This document shows positions 8,779 through 16,989 of a stretch of DNA of 64,000 nt, piece by piece. This stretch comes from Oscillospiraceae bacterium (GTDB taxonomy: Bacteria; Bacillota; Clostridia; Oscillospirales; CAG-382). The stretch lies in NCBI GenBank assembly GCA_015064945.1, contig SVRF01000004.1, positions 1-64,000 on the forward strand, in the 5' to 3' direction. The notes beneath the pieces were generated by a model. It ran no database searches and was not told where the DNA came from. It saw only the letters and a program-made list of their open reading frames with translations. The number at the start of each line of letters is the position of its first letter. Within the stretch, counting starts at the first letter, position 1. Made by a program: the position numbers and the translations under genes.

Positions 8779-8856
8779 CTTTGATTTTTTAACCTTAAAA
8801 ACCTTTCTGAGTATCGGCTTTAGTATAGCAGGCGATTTGAAAACATAGACCTTTAT
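8777..8856 (-). pseudogene. spoVM: Damaged SpoVM-like sporulation peptide gene
   Basis: Reading from an ATA codon (8854-8856) that sits 8 nt after a perfect AAGGAGG gives IKVYVFKSPAILSR. The frame is then lost, and one base restored near 8815 gives ILRKVFKVKKSK and TAA. The repaired 26-residue peptide is exactly the length of Bacillus subtilis SpoVM. It shares K2, Y4, K7, the key P9, L12, I15 and R17 with it, as I recall that sequence. SpoVM is the amphipathic helix that marks the forespore surface and recruits SpoIVA. Two defects (no ATG/GTG/TTG start and a one-base deletion) suggest a pseudogene; a sequencing error plus a rare ATA start is the alternative. The sipL-like neighbour, an interaction partner in the same pathway, supports the identification. 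Confidence 0.55.
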
Positions 8857-8869
8857 AACAAACACCTCC

Positions 8870-9016
8870 TTATCGACAGACAGCAAATACGCCCAAACTT
8901 AAAATAGCTACGCCCTGCACACAAACTAAAACTCCGTAGGGTAACAGACAAGTAAGTATCACCCCGACTCCGAAGGCGCAGGCGCAGGCGGCACACAGTC
9001 GGTTTCTTACACACAT
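8870..9016 (-). CDS. Small hydrophobic protein upstream of the spoVM-like locus
   Basis: A 48-residue reading frame with ATG at 9016 and a strong GGAGGG ribosome-binding site. It is Cys-rich and hydrophobic: MCVRNRLCAACACAFGVGV, then ILTCLLPYGVLVCVQG and VAILSLGVFAVCR. This would form one or two membrane helices. Its stop codon overlaps the Shine-Dalgarno of the spoVM-like sequence, so the two would form an operon. Small hydrophobic proteins of this style occur in sporulating Clostridia, but I cannot name a family. Confidence 0.5.
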   Translation of the reverse strand: MCVRNRLCAACACAFGVGVILTCLLPYGVLVCVQGVAILSLGVFAVCR

Positions 9017-9129
9017 ACGGCTTCCCTCCATATTTTATAATACGCAAAGGCTTGTTTTTTGTTAAAAGGTATTTGTGCGTCCGAGAGCGCATAGAATTTA
9101 ATAAAAAACACAAAAAGGAGAAGTCAATT

Positions 9130-10656
9130 ATGAAAGCGGAAATCGCAACAATACAGCTACCACGCACTATTTTGGAAACAGGCGCAGACAAGGATATTGA
9201 ACTTGAATGCAATTTGGCCGACTACCTACCCGGGATAAACAGAGTTATACGCACCGAAGCAAATGTTATACCTGAGGAAACCACTATAAACGGAAGCAAA
9301 GCCGAGGTTAAAGGTAAAGCCGTATTCTCTTTACTTTACGAATCCGATTATAAGGCGAAGCTTAAAAACGAAAAGTACACCGCCGATTTTATACAGCGCT
9401 TTGACGTGGGAGATTTGCCAAAGGGTGAATGCTTTGCAAGTTCAAGTTGCAGATGCAATTACGTAAGTTGTAAAACTCTTAATCCGCGGCGTTTTGTTCT
9501 TAAATGCAGGGCAGACATTCACCTGGATATAAAGGCTATGCAAAGTACCGCGGTTGTTTCTATGGAGGACTGCAAAGGAGCGTTTTTTAAATCCGAAAAG
9601 CATCACTTCAATCGATGTGCACCGCAAATACGTAAAGATTTCAGTCTTGAGGAAAGCTTTTCTTTAGAAGGGCAAGAGCCCATAGCCGAAATAATTTGCG
9701 CCACACTGCGATTTATGCCGTCGGAGGTAAGTGTTTCCGACTGCAGTGCGGCAATTCGAAGCAATGGAATTTTCAAGTGTCTGTATGAGGCTGAAAACGG
9801 AGATATAAAGCTTATAGAACGCAATTTTCCCGCAAACGTTACGGTAGACGACGAAACCGTTTACGAAGGCTGTGAATGCGGGGCTGAAATGATATGCGGT
9901 AGCTGTGAGGTTATAAAGGAGCAGGACAATTACGGTGAATACCGCATAATTGTTATGAACTGTAACGCAACAGCTTGCCTAAGTATTTATGAAAGAAGCG
10001 ATATCAAAGTACCTACCGATATGTATTACGAGGAATACGAGTGCGCCGCTAAAAGCGAAAGCCTTGGTTTTGAAGAATTAGAATTATTACCAAGACACAA
10101 ATTTGGCATAGAAAAGCATTTAGAACCGCAAGAACTGCCTTTTACGGAATGCGTAGATACGGACGGAGTATTATATGTAACAGAGGCGGTAGCAGGAGAA
10201 AGCGGCATAAAAATAAAGGGTAAATTGTTGCTTAACGTGCTGGGAAAAGGCGAAAACGGATTTTATACCCAAGATTTCAGCGTACCTTTTGAGGAAGAGC
10301 TGCCCCTTGGCAGCTTTGGATGTAACTGTAAAATCAAGGCAAATGCAATACTTTGCAGTGTTAACACAGAGCTTTCCGAAAGCGGTGTAATGAAGCTTAA
10401 GGCAACGGGCGAGCTTTGTTGTACCGCCCACAAAAAGAGTGTGTTATATGCAATTACTGACGCAGAGGTATGCAAACGGGAAGACGCAGATGATAACCGC
10501 AAACCTGTAATCATATATTATCCCGACCCGGGTGAAACTGCGTGGGAGATAGGAAAAAGGTATCACACAAACCCCCAAAGTGTTATGGATAACAACCTTG
10601 ATGTATTCGATAAGGATGGAGTGATAACCAAAGAACACAGCGTTCTGTTTATGTAG
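9130..10656 (+). CDS. sipL: SipL-like spore coat morphogenetic protein (DUF3794/SPOCS repeats plus LysM)
   Basis: A 508-residue protein with about three DUF3794 (SPOCS) units followed by a C-terminal LysM-like domain (YYPDPGETAWEIGKRYHTNP, about residues 455-508). This matches the architecture of Clostridioides difficile SipL, which binds SpoIVA and is needed for coat localisation and cortex formation. There is no signal peptide, as expected for a mother-cell protein. The ATG at 9130 has AAAAAGGAG 9 nt upstream; reading frame further upstream is non-coding. A sigma-E-like CATAGAAT (9090-9097) with a GGTATTT about 14 bp before it could be its promoter, but this is weak evidence. It is divergent from the spoVM-like locus. 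Confidence 0.82.
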   Translation: MKAEIATIQLPRTILETGADKDIELECNLADYLPGINRVIRTEANVIPEETTINGSKAEVKGKAVFSLLYESDYKAKLKNEKYTADFIQRFDVGDLPKGECFASSSCRCNYVSCKTLNPRRFVLKCRADIHLDIKAMQSTAVVSMEDCKGAFFKSEKHHFNRCAPQIRKDFSLEESFSLEGQEPIAEIICATLRFMPSEVSVSDCSAAIRSNGIFKCLYEAENGDIKLIERNFPANVTVDDETVYEGCECGAEMICGSCEVIKEQDNYGEYRIIVMNCNATACLSIYERSDIKVPTDMYYEEYECAAKSESLGFEELELLPRHKFGIEKHLEPQELPFTECVDTDGVLYVTEAVAGESGIKIKGKLLLNVLGKGENGFYTQDFSVPFEEELPLGSFGCNCKIKANAILCSVNTELSESGVMKLKATGELCCTAHKKSVLYAITDAEVCKREDADDNRKPVIIYYPDPGETAWEIGKRYHTNPQSVMDNNLDVFDKDGVITKEHSVLFM

Positions 10657-10728
10657 CCGTATTAAATCCCCCATTATTGTGTTAAATTATCACTCCGTAC
10701 GGCAAAAACGTTTTAGAAATGCATATGA

Positions 10729-10758
10729 AAACGCCTTGCAGATGACTGCAAGGCGTTT
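10729..10758. terminator. Terminator between sipL and the surface-anchored protein
   Basis: AAAACGCCTTGCAG, ATGA, CTGCAAGGCGTTT: a 10-bp perfect stem between convergent genes, able to act in both directions. Apart from this the 10657-10834 gap shows nothing recognisable. Confidence 0.75.
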
Positions 10759-10834
10759 CGATTACTTATCCGTTATGCTGCGGCGGGGGGTTGTGCCGCA
10801 TTACATAGTTTAATAAATAATTAAGTGTTTAAGC

Positions 10835-11746
10835 TTATGCTCTCTTCTTAAGAACAACAACAGCACCTGCGGAGATAACAGCGAGAACTGCGAATGCAGC
10901 AATGCCGAGGTCGCCGGTAGTAGGCTGGTCATTGTTGTTTTCAGGTTCAGAGGATTCTTCTACGGAAGATTCTTCGGAAGTTTCTTCGGAAGTTTCTTCA
11001 GAAGTGGTATCTTCAACGGGAGCTTCAGGGAGAACCTTGATAACGTCGCCGTCAGCGATGGAAGCGAGGTTGTTGGTGCCGTCGCCGATGAGCCAATCAG
11101 TAACGATGATGTCTTCTTCAGTGATTTCTGCGCCTTCTGCAACGTTGTAAGTAGCAGTAAGAACTACGTCGCCTTCGTTGTAGCCGATAGCGTCTGCGAA
11201 GGAAACGATGATGCCGTTAGCTGCAACGTCGAGATCGTTAACAACGGCACGGATGGGAGTGGTCTTGGAACCTTCAACGTAAGTGAGGTCTTCAGAGGTG
11301 GTAAGAGTGAAGCTACCGTTGCCGATGCCTGCGGGAAGAGTAACGGTGATGAGGCCGGTACCGTCTTCATTTACAGTGTAAGTAAAGGTGAAGGTGATTT
11401 CTGCGGGGCCTACAACAACGTCTTCGGAAGTTTCAGCGGAGTCTTCGGAAGTTTCAGCAGAATCTTCGGAAGTTTCAGCGGAGTCTTCAGAGGTTTCAGC
11501 GGAATCTTCGGAAGTTTCAGCGGAATCTTCGGAAGTTTCAGCAGAGTCTTCGGAAGTTTCAGCAGAGTCTTCGGAAGTTTCAGCAGAGTCTTCAGAGGTT
11601 TCAGCAGAGTCTTCGGAAGTTTCAACGGAAACTTCAGAAGTTTCTACGGATTCGTCAACGGATTCAACGGATTCTTCTGCAGATACGGTAAAGCAAGTGA
11701 ATGCTACCATAACGATTGCGAGAAGAAGAGCAATTGTCTTTCTCAT
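10835..11746 (-). CDS. Anchored surface protein with Ser/Glu/Asp repeats and a cohesin-like domain
   Basis: 303 residues: signal peptide (1 to about 22, MRKTIALLLAIVMVAF), nine perfect SAETSED heptads plus near-copies (about 40-110), and a beta-rich domain (about 113-245). An acidic TSEETSEE linker follows, then PTTGD, a hydrophobic span (GIAAFAVLAVISAGAVVVL) and KKRA. The tail resembles an LPxTG-type sorting signal or a simple membrane anchor. The globular domain (ITVTLPAGIGNGSFTLTT, VEGS, NEGDVVLTATYNV) matches the N-terminal domain of the protein at 16990-17895. It has the strand pattern of a cohesin, so this may be an anchoring scaffoldin. The domain assignment is by eye; a generic Ig-like fold is the alternative. 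It follows a long structured leader RNA. Confidence 0.65.
   Translation of the reverse strand: MRKTIALLLAIVMVAFTCFTVSAEESVESVDESVETSEVSVETSEDSAETSEDSAETSEDSAETSEDSAETSEDSAETSEDSAETSEDSAETSEDSAETSEDSAETSEDVVVGPAEITFTFTYTVNEDGTGLITVTLPAGIGNGSFTLTTSEDLTYVEGSKTTPIRAVVNDLDVAANGIIVSFADAIGYNEGDVVLTATYNVAEGAEITEEDIIVTDWLIGDGTNNLASIADGDVIKVLPEAPVEDTTSEETSEETSEESSVEESSEPENNNDQPTTGDLGIAAFAVLAVISAGAVVVLKKRA
11417..11630 (-). repeat. 21-bp tandem repeat encoding SAETSED heptads
   Basis: Nine in-frame 21-bp units encoding SAETSED, flanked by diverged units (SVETSED, SVETSEV). Units differ only at a few silent positions (TCAGCGGA/TCAGCAGA, CGGAAG/AGAGG), so the array probably grows and shrinks by slippage. 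It would form an extended, negatively charged stalk. Confidence 0.9.
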
Positions 11747-11759
11747 TTTAGTTCTTTCT

Positions 11760-12084
11760 CCTTGATTAAATAAAAATTTTCTTTTGCTTGGGATAAATGA
11801 GTTTTGATGCGTAGGTTTTGTTTTAATTGCGTAACCCCCTCCTTTGCCCCATTAAGGACCAAACTGCGGTAAACCGCAACGAGTGCACCCTAACAGAGCA
11901 GCATAACCGGACTGACCAAAGGGCAAGCCCTATGGTCAACCACCATTATACCTGGTGCAAAGCACAGCGTGTGCAAGCACACATCCGTGAATTACAGGGT
12001 TAGCAAAGCAACTGCGCCCGCCACACCGAAAGCGACGGCGAGGCAGAGCGGCTGCCCCCACGCAAAGATTGTTACCCTATAATC
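11760..12084 (-). ncRNA. Long structured leader RNA of unknown family
   Basis: About 330 nt lie between a perfect promoter (12091-12119) and the gene start at 11746, with no reading frame. Folding by eye gives many helices: TGACCA...GGGC/GCCC...TGGTCA (12 bp with a bulge), TGCGGTTTACCGCA, GTGTGCTTGCACAC, GTGCTTTGCAC, and an AGGGT/ACCCT closure enclosing a GC-rich arm. There is no T-run terminator before the gene, so it reads as a 5' leader or a processed stand-alone RNA. It lacks the tmRNA, RNase P and SRP hallmarks I looked for. Identity unknown. Confidence 0.6.
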
Positions 12085-12090
12085 ACCTAT

Positions 12091-12119
12091 ATTATATAGC
12101 GGTGTTTGCAATTTGTCAA
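12091..12119 (-). promoter_or_regulatory. Perfect sigma-A promoter for the structured leader
   Basis: On the minus strand: TTGACA (12114-12119), 17-bp spacer, TATAAT (12091-12096). Both hexamers are exact consensus, so strong constitutive transcription is expected, starting near 12084. Confidence 0.85.
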
Positions 12120-12211
12120 TACTTTTTTTAAAAATTATTATGTCAATATTAACCTAATGAGCGAGTGTATTGCTGTGATTTGTAGTACAAAACACCATAT
12201 TTACATTTGGG

Positions 12212-12240
12212 TTGATTTGCCATTCTATTTGTGTTATAAT
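12212..12240 (+). promoter_or_regulatory. Sigma-A promoter of the radical SAM operon
   Basis: TTGATT (12212-12217), 17-bp spacer, TATAAT (12235-12240), 22 bp before the ATG at 12263. Confidence 0.75.
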
Positions 12241-12262
12241 AACACGAAAGGCAGGTGTCATT

Positions 12263-13144
12263 ATGGCGGCTTGCGATATTTGTCCGAGAAGATGCGGCGT
12301 TGACCGAAACACTGCGTTTGGCTTTTGCGGCGAGGGTGCGCCGGTGCGTGTCGCGCGTGCTGCGCCCCACTATTGGGAGGAGCCGTGTATATCCGGCATA
12401 AAGGGCAGCGGCACGGTGTTTTTCAGCGGTTGCAACCTTAGATGCGCGTTTTGCCAAAACGGTGCTATATCCCACAAAGGGATAGGCGAAAAAGTTACTG
12501 CCTGTCAGCTTGCCGATATTTTTATGCGATTGCAGGCAGAGGATGTGCACAACATAAACCTGGTTACGCCCACGCATTTTGCCGTGCAAATAAAAGAAGC
12601 CTTGTTGTCCGCAAAAAGCAAGGGGCTTTACTTACCTATCGTGTGGAACAGCGGCGGATACGAAAGCGTTGATACTTTGCGTTTGCTTAAAGACGTTATT
12701 GACATCTATATGCCCGACTTTAAATACGTAAGTGCAGATCTAAGCCGCAAATACTCCCATGCAGAGGACTATTTCTCCGTAGCGAAGGCGGCACTTGATG
12801 AGATGGTGTTGCAAAAAGGCGGTGCTGTATTTGAGGATGGGATTATGCAAAAGGGTGTGCTGGTACGGCATTTGGTTTTGCCCGGTTGTACCCATGACAG
12901 CAAAGCGGTTTTACGCTTTTTGCACCGCAGGTACGGTGCGTCTGTATACATAAGCGTAATGAAGCAATATACTCCGCCTAAGCATCCCGTACCCGACCAA
13001 CTGGGACGGGCGCTTTATGAGGAGGAATACAAAGAGGTATGTGAATACGCCGAGAAGCTTGGCATAGAGCAAGGCTTTTTTCAAGAGGGAGACCCTGTAG
13101 GCGAAAGCTTTGTTCCCGATTTTGATTTAAGCGGGGTGAAATGA
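12263..13144 (+). CDS. Radical SAM protein, PflX/pyruvate-formate-lyase-activase-like
   Basis: A 293-residue radical SAM protein. The cluster-binding motif is CNLRCAFC, within FSGCNLRCAFCQNGAISH. A second N-terminal Cys group (CDICPRRCGV ... CGE) is typical of the PflX-type (COG1313) branch related to pyruvate-formate-lyase activating enzyme. The family uses a 4Fe-4S cluster and SAM to generate a 5'-deoxyadenosyl radical; the target of this branch is not established. The ATG at 12263 has AGGCAGG 6-7 nt upstream and lies directly after a promoter, which rules out more upstream starts. It overlaps the next gene by 4 bp and leads a five-gene operon. Confidence 0.82.
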   Translation: MAACDICPRRCGVDRNTAFGFCGEGAPVRVARAAPHYWEEPCISGIKGSGTVFFSGCNLRCAFCQNGAISHKGIGEKVTACQLADIFMRLQAEDVHNINLVTPTHFAVQIKEALLSAKSKGLYLPIVWNSGGYESVDTLRLLKDVIDIYMPDFKYVSADLSRKYSHAEDYFSVAKAALDEMVLQKGGAVFEDGIMQKGVLVRHLVLPGCTHDSKAVLRFLHRRYGASVYISVMKQYTPPKHPVPDQLGRALYEEEYKEVCEYAEKLGIEQGFFQEGDPVGESFVPDFDLSGVK

Positions 13145-13701
13145 GTTTGGTTGATAAAGAAACACTTGTAAGGGTTAAGGACTATATACCCGATATATAT
13201 GTTGACTTACCCTACAGCCGTAATGACAATTTTACGGGAAAAAGGCTTTATAATTTTAAGGATGCCTATTTACGCTACGGTACGGTGTTAAAGCTTAAAG
13301 CCGCACAGGAATATGTGCGTGCGCACGGGGCGAGCATAATGATACTTGATGCGTACCGTCCTGCCGCCGCCCAATTTATTATGTGGGAGGCTATGCCCGA
13401 CGATGATTTTGTTGCCGACCCAAGACGGGGTTTTTCCAAGCATACGAGAGGAAGCACGGTAGATGTGACTTTGGTTACTCCCGAGGGTAGGCCTGTTGCT
13501 ATGCCCTCCCCTTTTGACGATTTCAGCGGCGGAGCAAAACGGGTATACGACAACGTGCCCGAGGATGCGAGAAACAATATTCTGCTGTTGGAAGCCGCTA
13601 TGGAGCAAGCAGGTTTTTGGGGCTACATAAACGAGTGGTGGCATTTTAACGACCACGATATTTACCCTGTGTTGGAAGAACCGGAGTTTTCGCTTTTATG
13701 A
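13141..13701 (+). CDS. VanX-type D-Ala-D-Ala dipeptidase (M15 family)
   Basis: A 186-residue zinc peptidase. Family motifs are intact: DAYRPAAAQF, the first zinc site SKHTRGSTVDVTLV (the usual SxHxxGxAxD pattern, with Thr in place of Ala), and GYINEWWHFND carrying the catalytic Glu and last His ligand. The family cleaves D-Ala-D-Ala. No signal peptide is seen, so it acts in the cytoplasm, more likely in cell-wall peptide turnover than in vancomycin resistance, since no vanH or vanA is nearby. It is translationally coupled to the radical SAM gene (ATGA overlap). Confidence 0.88.
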   Translation: MSLVDKETLVRVKDYIPDIYVDLPYSRNDNFTGKRLYNFKDAYLRYGTVLKLKAAQEYVRAHGASIMILDAYRPAAAQFIMWEAMPDDDFVADPRRGFSKHTRGSTVDVTLVTPEGRPVAMPSPFDDFSGGAKRVYDNVPEDARNNILLLEAAMEQAGFWGYINEWWHFNDHDIYPVLEEPEFSLL

Positions 13702-13713
13702 GGAGGCGGTCTT

Positions 13714-13890
13714 ATGGAAAACAAATGCCTTAGCTGTGAATATTTCGATTATGATGACGAGACCGATACAGAAGGCTGTACCCGTGGGCTTGACGAAGAT
13801 GATATGCTTAGATTTATGATGGGACAGACTGCTGCGTGTCCTTATTATAAATTCTACGACGAATACAAAACAGTAAGAAAACAGAACTGA
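13714..13890 (+). CDS. DUF6472-like small Cys-containing protein
   Basis: 58 residues starting MENKCLSCEYFDYDDETDTE, then CTRGLDEDDMLRFM, ending CPYYKFYDEYKTVRKQN. Four cysteines (C5, C8, C22, C42) could bind one metal ion. The pattern CxxCxYF ... C ... LDEDDM ... CPYY ... DEYKxVRKQ is that of a small uncharacterised Clostridia family (DUF6472 as I recall). An AGGAGG ribosome-binding site and a 12-bp gap place it in the operon. Function unknown. Confidence 0.75.
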   Translation: MENKCLSCEYFDYDDETDTEGCTRGLDEDDMLRFMMGQTAACPYYKFYDEYKTVRKQN

Positions 13891-13906
13891 AAGGTGGGTT
13901 TTGACA

Positions 13907-15094
13907 ATGATAAACAAAAAGATGGAACAGTTGGGAAAGGTGCGCTCTGTTATACGCGAGCTGTTTGAGTACGGTAAAAAGCGCAAGGCGGAGATCGGCG
14001 AGGACAAGGTGTTTGATTTCAGCTTGGGCAATCCCTCCGTACCTGCACCCGACTGTGTCAACGAAACTATAAAGGCGCTTACCGAAGAGATGAGCTCTTT
14101 GCAGCTTCACGGCTATTCCTCTGCACAGGGCGATGCGGGTGTACGCAAATCCATTGCCGACTACTTGAACAAAGAGCACGGTGAGAGCTTCACCCCTGAC
14201 AGCATTTATATGACGGTTGGTGCCGCCGCCAGCCTTACCATTTGTCTTAATGCTTTGGTATGTGACGGCGACGAGGTTATAGCTTTTGCGCCATTCTTCC
14301 CCGAATACCGCGTGTTCTCCGAAAGCGCAGGCGCTAAATTTGTTGCCCTTGCCCCCACAGAGGATTTCCAAATCGACGGAGAGGCATTTGCCGCGGCAAT
14401 AAACGCAAATACCAAGGCGGTTATTGTCAACAGCCCCAACAATCCCTCCGGCGTTGTACTTACCGAGGAAAGCATAAAAACGCTTTGTGCCGTGCTTAAG
14501 GATAAAAGCAAAGAATACGGACATCCTATATATTTGATAACAGACGAGCCTTACAGAGAACTGGTTTACGACGGAGTTAAGGTACCCTTTATCACCAAGT
14601 ATTACGATAACTGTCTTGTTTGCTACTCCTTCAGTAAATCCCTATCCATACCCGGTGAGCGTATCGGCTACATAGCCGTATCGCCGAGGATGAATTGTGA
14701 AAGAGACGTTTATGCGGCCATTTGCGGTGCGGGCAGAGCGCTTGGCTATGTTTGCGCTCCCTGTATGTTCCAGTTCGTTGCCGCAAGATGTTTGGGGCAA
14801 ACGGCAGATGTCTCTGTCTATAAGCACAACAGAGACCTGCTTTACAACGCCCTTTGCGAATACGGCTACAAATGCGTTAAGCCTGACGGCGCTTTCTATT
14901 TGTTCCTTAAGACCCCTGAGGAAGACGCATCTGCCTTTTGCGAAAACGCAAAAAAGAAGGAGCTGTTGGTTGTACCCTCCGACTCGTTCGGTTGCCCCGG
15001 CTATGTTAGGATATCCTACTGTGTATCCACAAAGCAGATAGAAAATGCTCTGCCCGCTTTTAAGGCATTGGCAGAGGAATACGGCTTGAAATAA
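13907..15094 (+). CDS. PLP-dependent class I/II aminotransferase
   Basis: 395 residues of fold type I. Visible motifs are VGAAASLTICLNAL near the cofactor phosphate site, SPNNPSGVV, ITDEPYRELVYDG, and the Schiff-base lysine in SFSKSLSIPGERIGY. The likely reaction is transamination of an amino acid, possibly aspartate or an aromatic one; the exact substrate cannot be read. The start chosen is ATG 13907, 9 nt after AAGGTGG; TTG 13901 is in frame but closer to the ribosome-binding site. It is the fourth gene of the operon. Confidence 0.9.
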   Translation: MINKKMEQLGKVRSVIRELFEYGKKRKAEIGEDKVFDFSLGNPSVPAPDCVNETIKALTEEMSSLQLHGYSSAQGDAGVRKSIADYLNKEHGESFTPDSIYMTVGAAASLTICLNALVCDGDEVIAFAPFFPEYRVFSESAGAKFVALAPTEDFQIDGEAFAAAINANTKAVIVNSPNNPSGVVLTEESIKTLCAVLKDKSKEYGHPIYLITDEPYRELVYDGVKVPFITKYYDNCLVCYSFSKSLSIPGERIGYIAVSPRMNCERDVYAAICGAGRALGYVCAPCMFQFVAARCLGQTADVSVYKHNRDLLYNALCEYGYKCVKPDGAFYLFLKTPEEDASAFCENAKKKELLVVPSDSFGCPGYVRISYCVSTKQIENALPAFKALAEEYGLK

Positions 15095-15104
15095 GGAGAG
15101 CTTT

Positions 15105-16886
15105 ATGAAAACAAGAAAAGAGATGAACCCCGAGTTTTTGTGGGACTTAAGCCATATATTCAAAGACGATTCCGCTTGGGAAGCGGCTTGTGAGGAAGCC
15201 GAAACGGCTATTGCCGCAGTTGCCGAAGCGCAAGGCACCTTGGGCGACAGCGCAGAAGCAATGAAAAAAGGCATAGGTCTTATGTGCGATGCGGAAGAAA
15301 AGGTTATGCTTTGCTATCTGTATCCTATGCTTAAAAAGTCCACCGATGCAGGCGACAGCACTTTTCAGGCTATGGAAGCGAAGGCTATGGGGCTTATTGT
15401 AAAGCTTCAGTCTGCGGCGGCTTTCCTTAATCCCGAAATAGTTGCCATCCCCGAAGATCGTTTTGAGGAAATAGTGGCAAACCCCATACTTAAAGACGAG
15501 CTTTTCAGTCTGCGCAAGGTAGTCAAGGCTAAGGCGCACACACTGTCAGCTGAGCAAGAGCTTATGCTGGCAAAGCTTGCCGATGCGGCACAGACACCCG
15601 ATAACGCATTCTCTATGCTTAACAACGTGGATTTGGAGTTTCCTACTATCAAGGACGCCGAAGGCAAGGATGTTCGGCTTAGCAACGGCAACTTCGGTGT
15701 TTACAGAGAAAGCCCCGTACGCAGTGTAAGAGAGGCAGCGTTTACCTCTTATTTTAACACCTTTAAAAAGTTTGAAAACACCATTGCGGAGCTTTACAGC
15801 GGCAGCGTTAAGCTTGATTGCTATTTCGCGGACGTGCGCGGCTACAGCAGTGCCAGAGAGTCGGCGCTTTTCAACAACGATGTTCCCGAAACAGTATATG
15901 ACAGCCTTATAGAAGCGGTGCACGACAGCCTGCCCTATATGCGCAAGTATTTAGAGCTTAGGAAAAAGGTTTTAGGCCTTGAAAAGATCGATTTGTTTGA
16001 CCTTTACACACCTATGGTAGAGGACGTAAGCTTTGAAATGCCCTATGAAAAGTCGGTATCTCTTGTTAAGGAAGCTCTTAAACCTCTCGGCGAAGAATAC
16101 GGCAAGCTGCTTAATATGGCATTTGACAACAAGTGGATCGACGTATACGAAAACAAAGGCAAAAGAAGCGGCGCCTTTTCCTGCGGGGTACACGGCGTTC
16201 ATCCCTATGTTTTGCTTAACTACACCGACACCCTTGACGACGCATTTACCCTTGCACACGAGTTGGGGCACGCAATGCACTCCTATAAGTCCTCCGAAGC
16301 CCAAAGCTTTCTTAACCACAATTACAGCATAATGGTGGCAGAGGTTGCTTCTACGGTTAACGAAGTGCTTTTGACATTACACTTGCTTAAGACCGAGACC
16401 GACCCCAAGAGACGTGCTTACGTGCTTAACCACTTCCTCGAAAGCTTCCGTACCACCCTTTACCGCCAAACCCTGTTTGCGGAGTTTGAGAGGGAGACCC
16501 ACAGTATGTGCGAAAAGGGAGAGGCGCTTACGGCACAAAGTCTTTCCGAGCTGTACAAGGGGCTTGTTTCCAAGTACTATGAAGGTGCGGAGATCAATGA
16601 GATTATGGCAAACGAATGGTCTTATATCCCCCACTTTTATACCGCATTTTATGTTTATCAATATGCTACGGGCTTTTCAAGCGCAGTAGCTATTGCAAAG
16701 AATATTTTGGAGACGGGCGATGCCACAGGATATTTGAAGTTCCTTACACTGGGCGGAAGTGACTACCCGATTGAAGAGCTTAAGGTTGCGGGCGTTGACC
16801 TTACCAAGCCTGAAACCGTTAAGAATGCGTTAGGTTTGTTTGACAGCACCATCGACGAGCTTGCAGAGCTTCTGGAGAAGCTGTAA
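15105..16886 (+). CDS. pepF: Oligoendopeptidase F (M3B metallopeptidase)
   Basis: 593 residues, the normal PepF size. The N-terminal helical oligopeptidase_F region (from RKEMNPEFLWDLSHIFKD) is followed by the M3 catalytic domain. Its zinc motif HELGH lies in TLAHELGHAMHSYKSSEAQ, with the downstream Glu in VAEVASTVNEVL. It is cytoplasmic and degrades short peptides. It lies 10 bp after the aminotransferase with an AAGGAGAG ribosome-binding site, ending an operon that combines peptide hydrolysis (VanX-like, PepF) with amino-acid transamination. Confidence 0.95.
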   Translation: MKTRKEMNPEFLWDLSHIFKDDSAWEAACEEAETAIAAVAEAQGTLGDSAEAMKKGIGLMCDAEEKVMLCYLYPMLKKSTDAGDSTFQAMEAKAMGLIVKLQSAAAFLNPEIVAIPEDRFEEIVANPILKDELFSLRKVVKAKAHTLSAEQELMLAKLADAAQTPDNAFSMLNNVDLEFPTIKDAEGKDVRLSNGNFGVYRESPVRSVREAAFTSYFNTFKKFENTIAELYSGSVKLDCYFADVRGYSSARESALFNNDVPETVYDSLIEAVHDSLPYMRKYLELRKKVLGLEKIDLFDLYTPMVEDVSFEMPYEKSVSLVKEALKPLGEEYGKLLNMAFDNKWIDVYENKGKRSGAFSCGVHGVHPYVLLNYTDTLDDAFTLAHELGHAMHSYKSSEAQSFLNHNYSIMVAEVASTVNEVLLTLHLLKTETDPKRRAYVLNHFLESFRTTLYRQTLFAEFERETHSMCEKGEALTAQSLSELYKGLVSKYYEGAEINEIMANEWSYIPHFYTAFYVYQYATGFSSAVAIAKNILETGDATGYLKFLTLGGSDYPIEELKVAGVDLTKPETVKNALGLFDSTIDELAELLEKL

Positions 16887-16941
16887 AACAACCAACATCT
16901 CACACTCGTTCGTAACGAAACCACATAACAAATAAAAAGGA

Positions 16942-16972
16942 TGCCGTGTAGGTTTTTGAAACCTACACGGCA
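16942..16972. terminator. Bidirectional terminator between convergent genes
   Basis: TGCCGTGTAGGTTT, short loop, AAACCTACACGGCA: a near-perfect 13-14-bp stem between pepF and the convergent dockerin gene. Confidence 0.8.
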
Positions 16973-16989
16973 TTAGTATTGTTAAGGTT

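Noticed and set aside
11417..11630. CRISPR-like array
   Set aside because: The periodic 21-bp units have no unique spacers and encode in-frame SAETSED heptads.
13141..13701. Vancomycin resistance cluster
   Set aside because: Only a VanX-like dipeptidase is present; no vanA-type ligase, vanH, vanS or vanR is beside it, so wall-peptide turnover is more likely.
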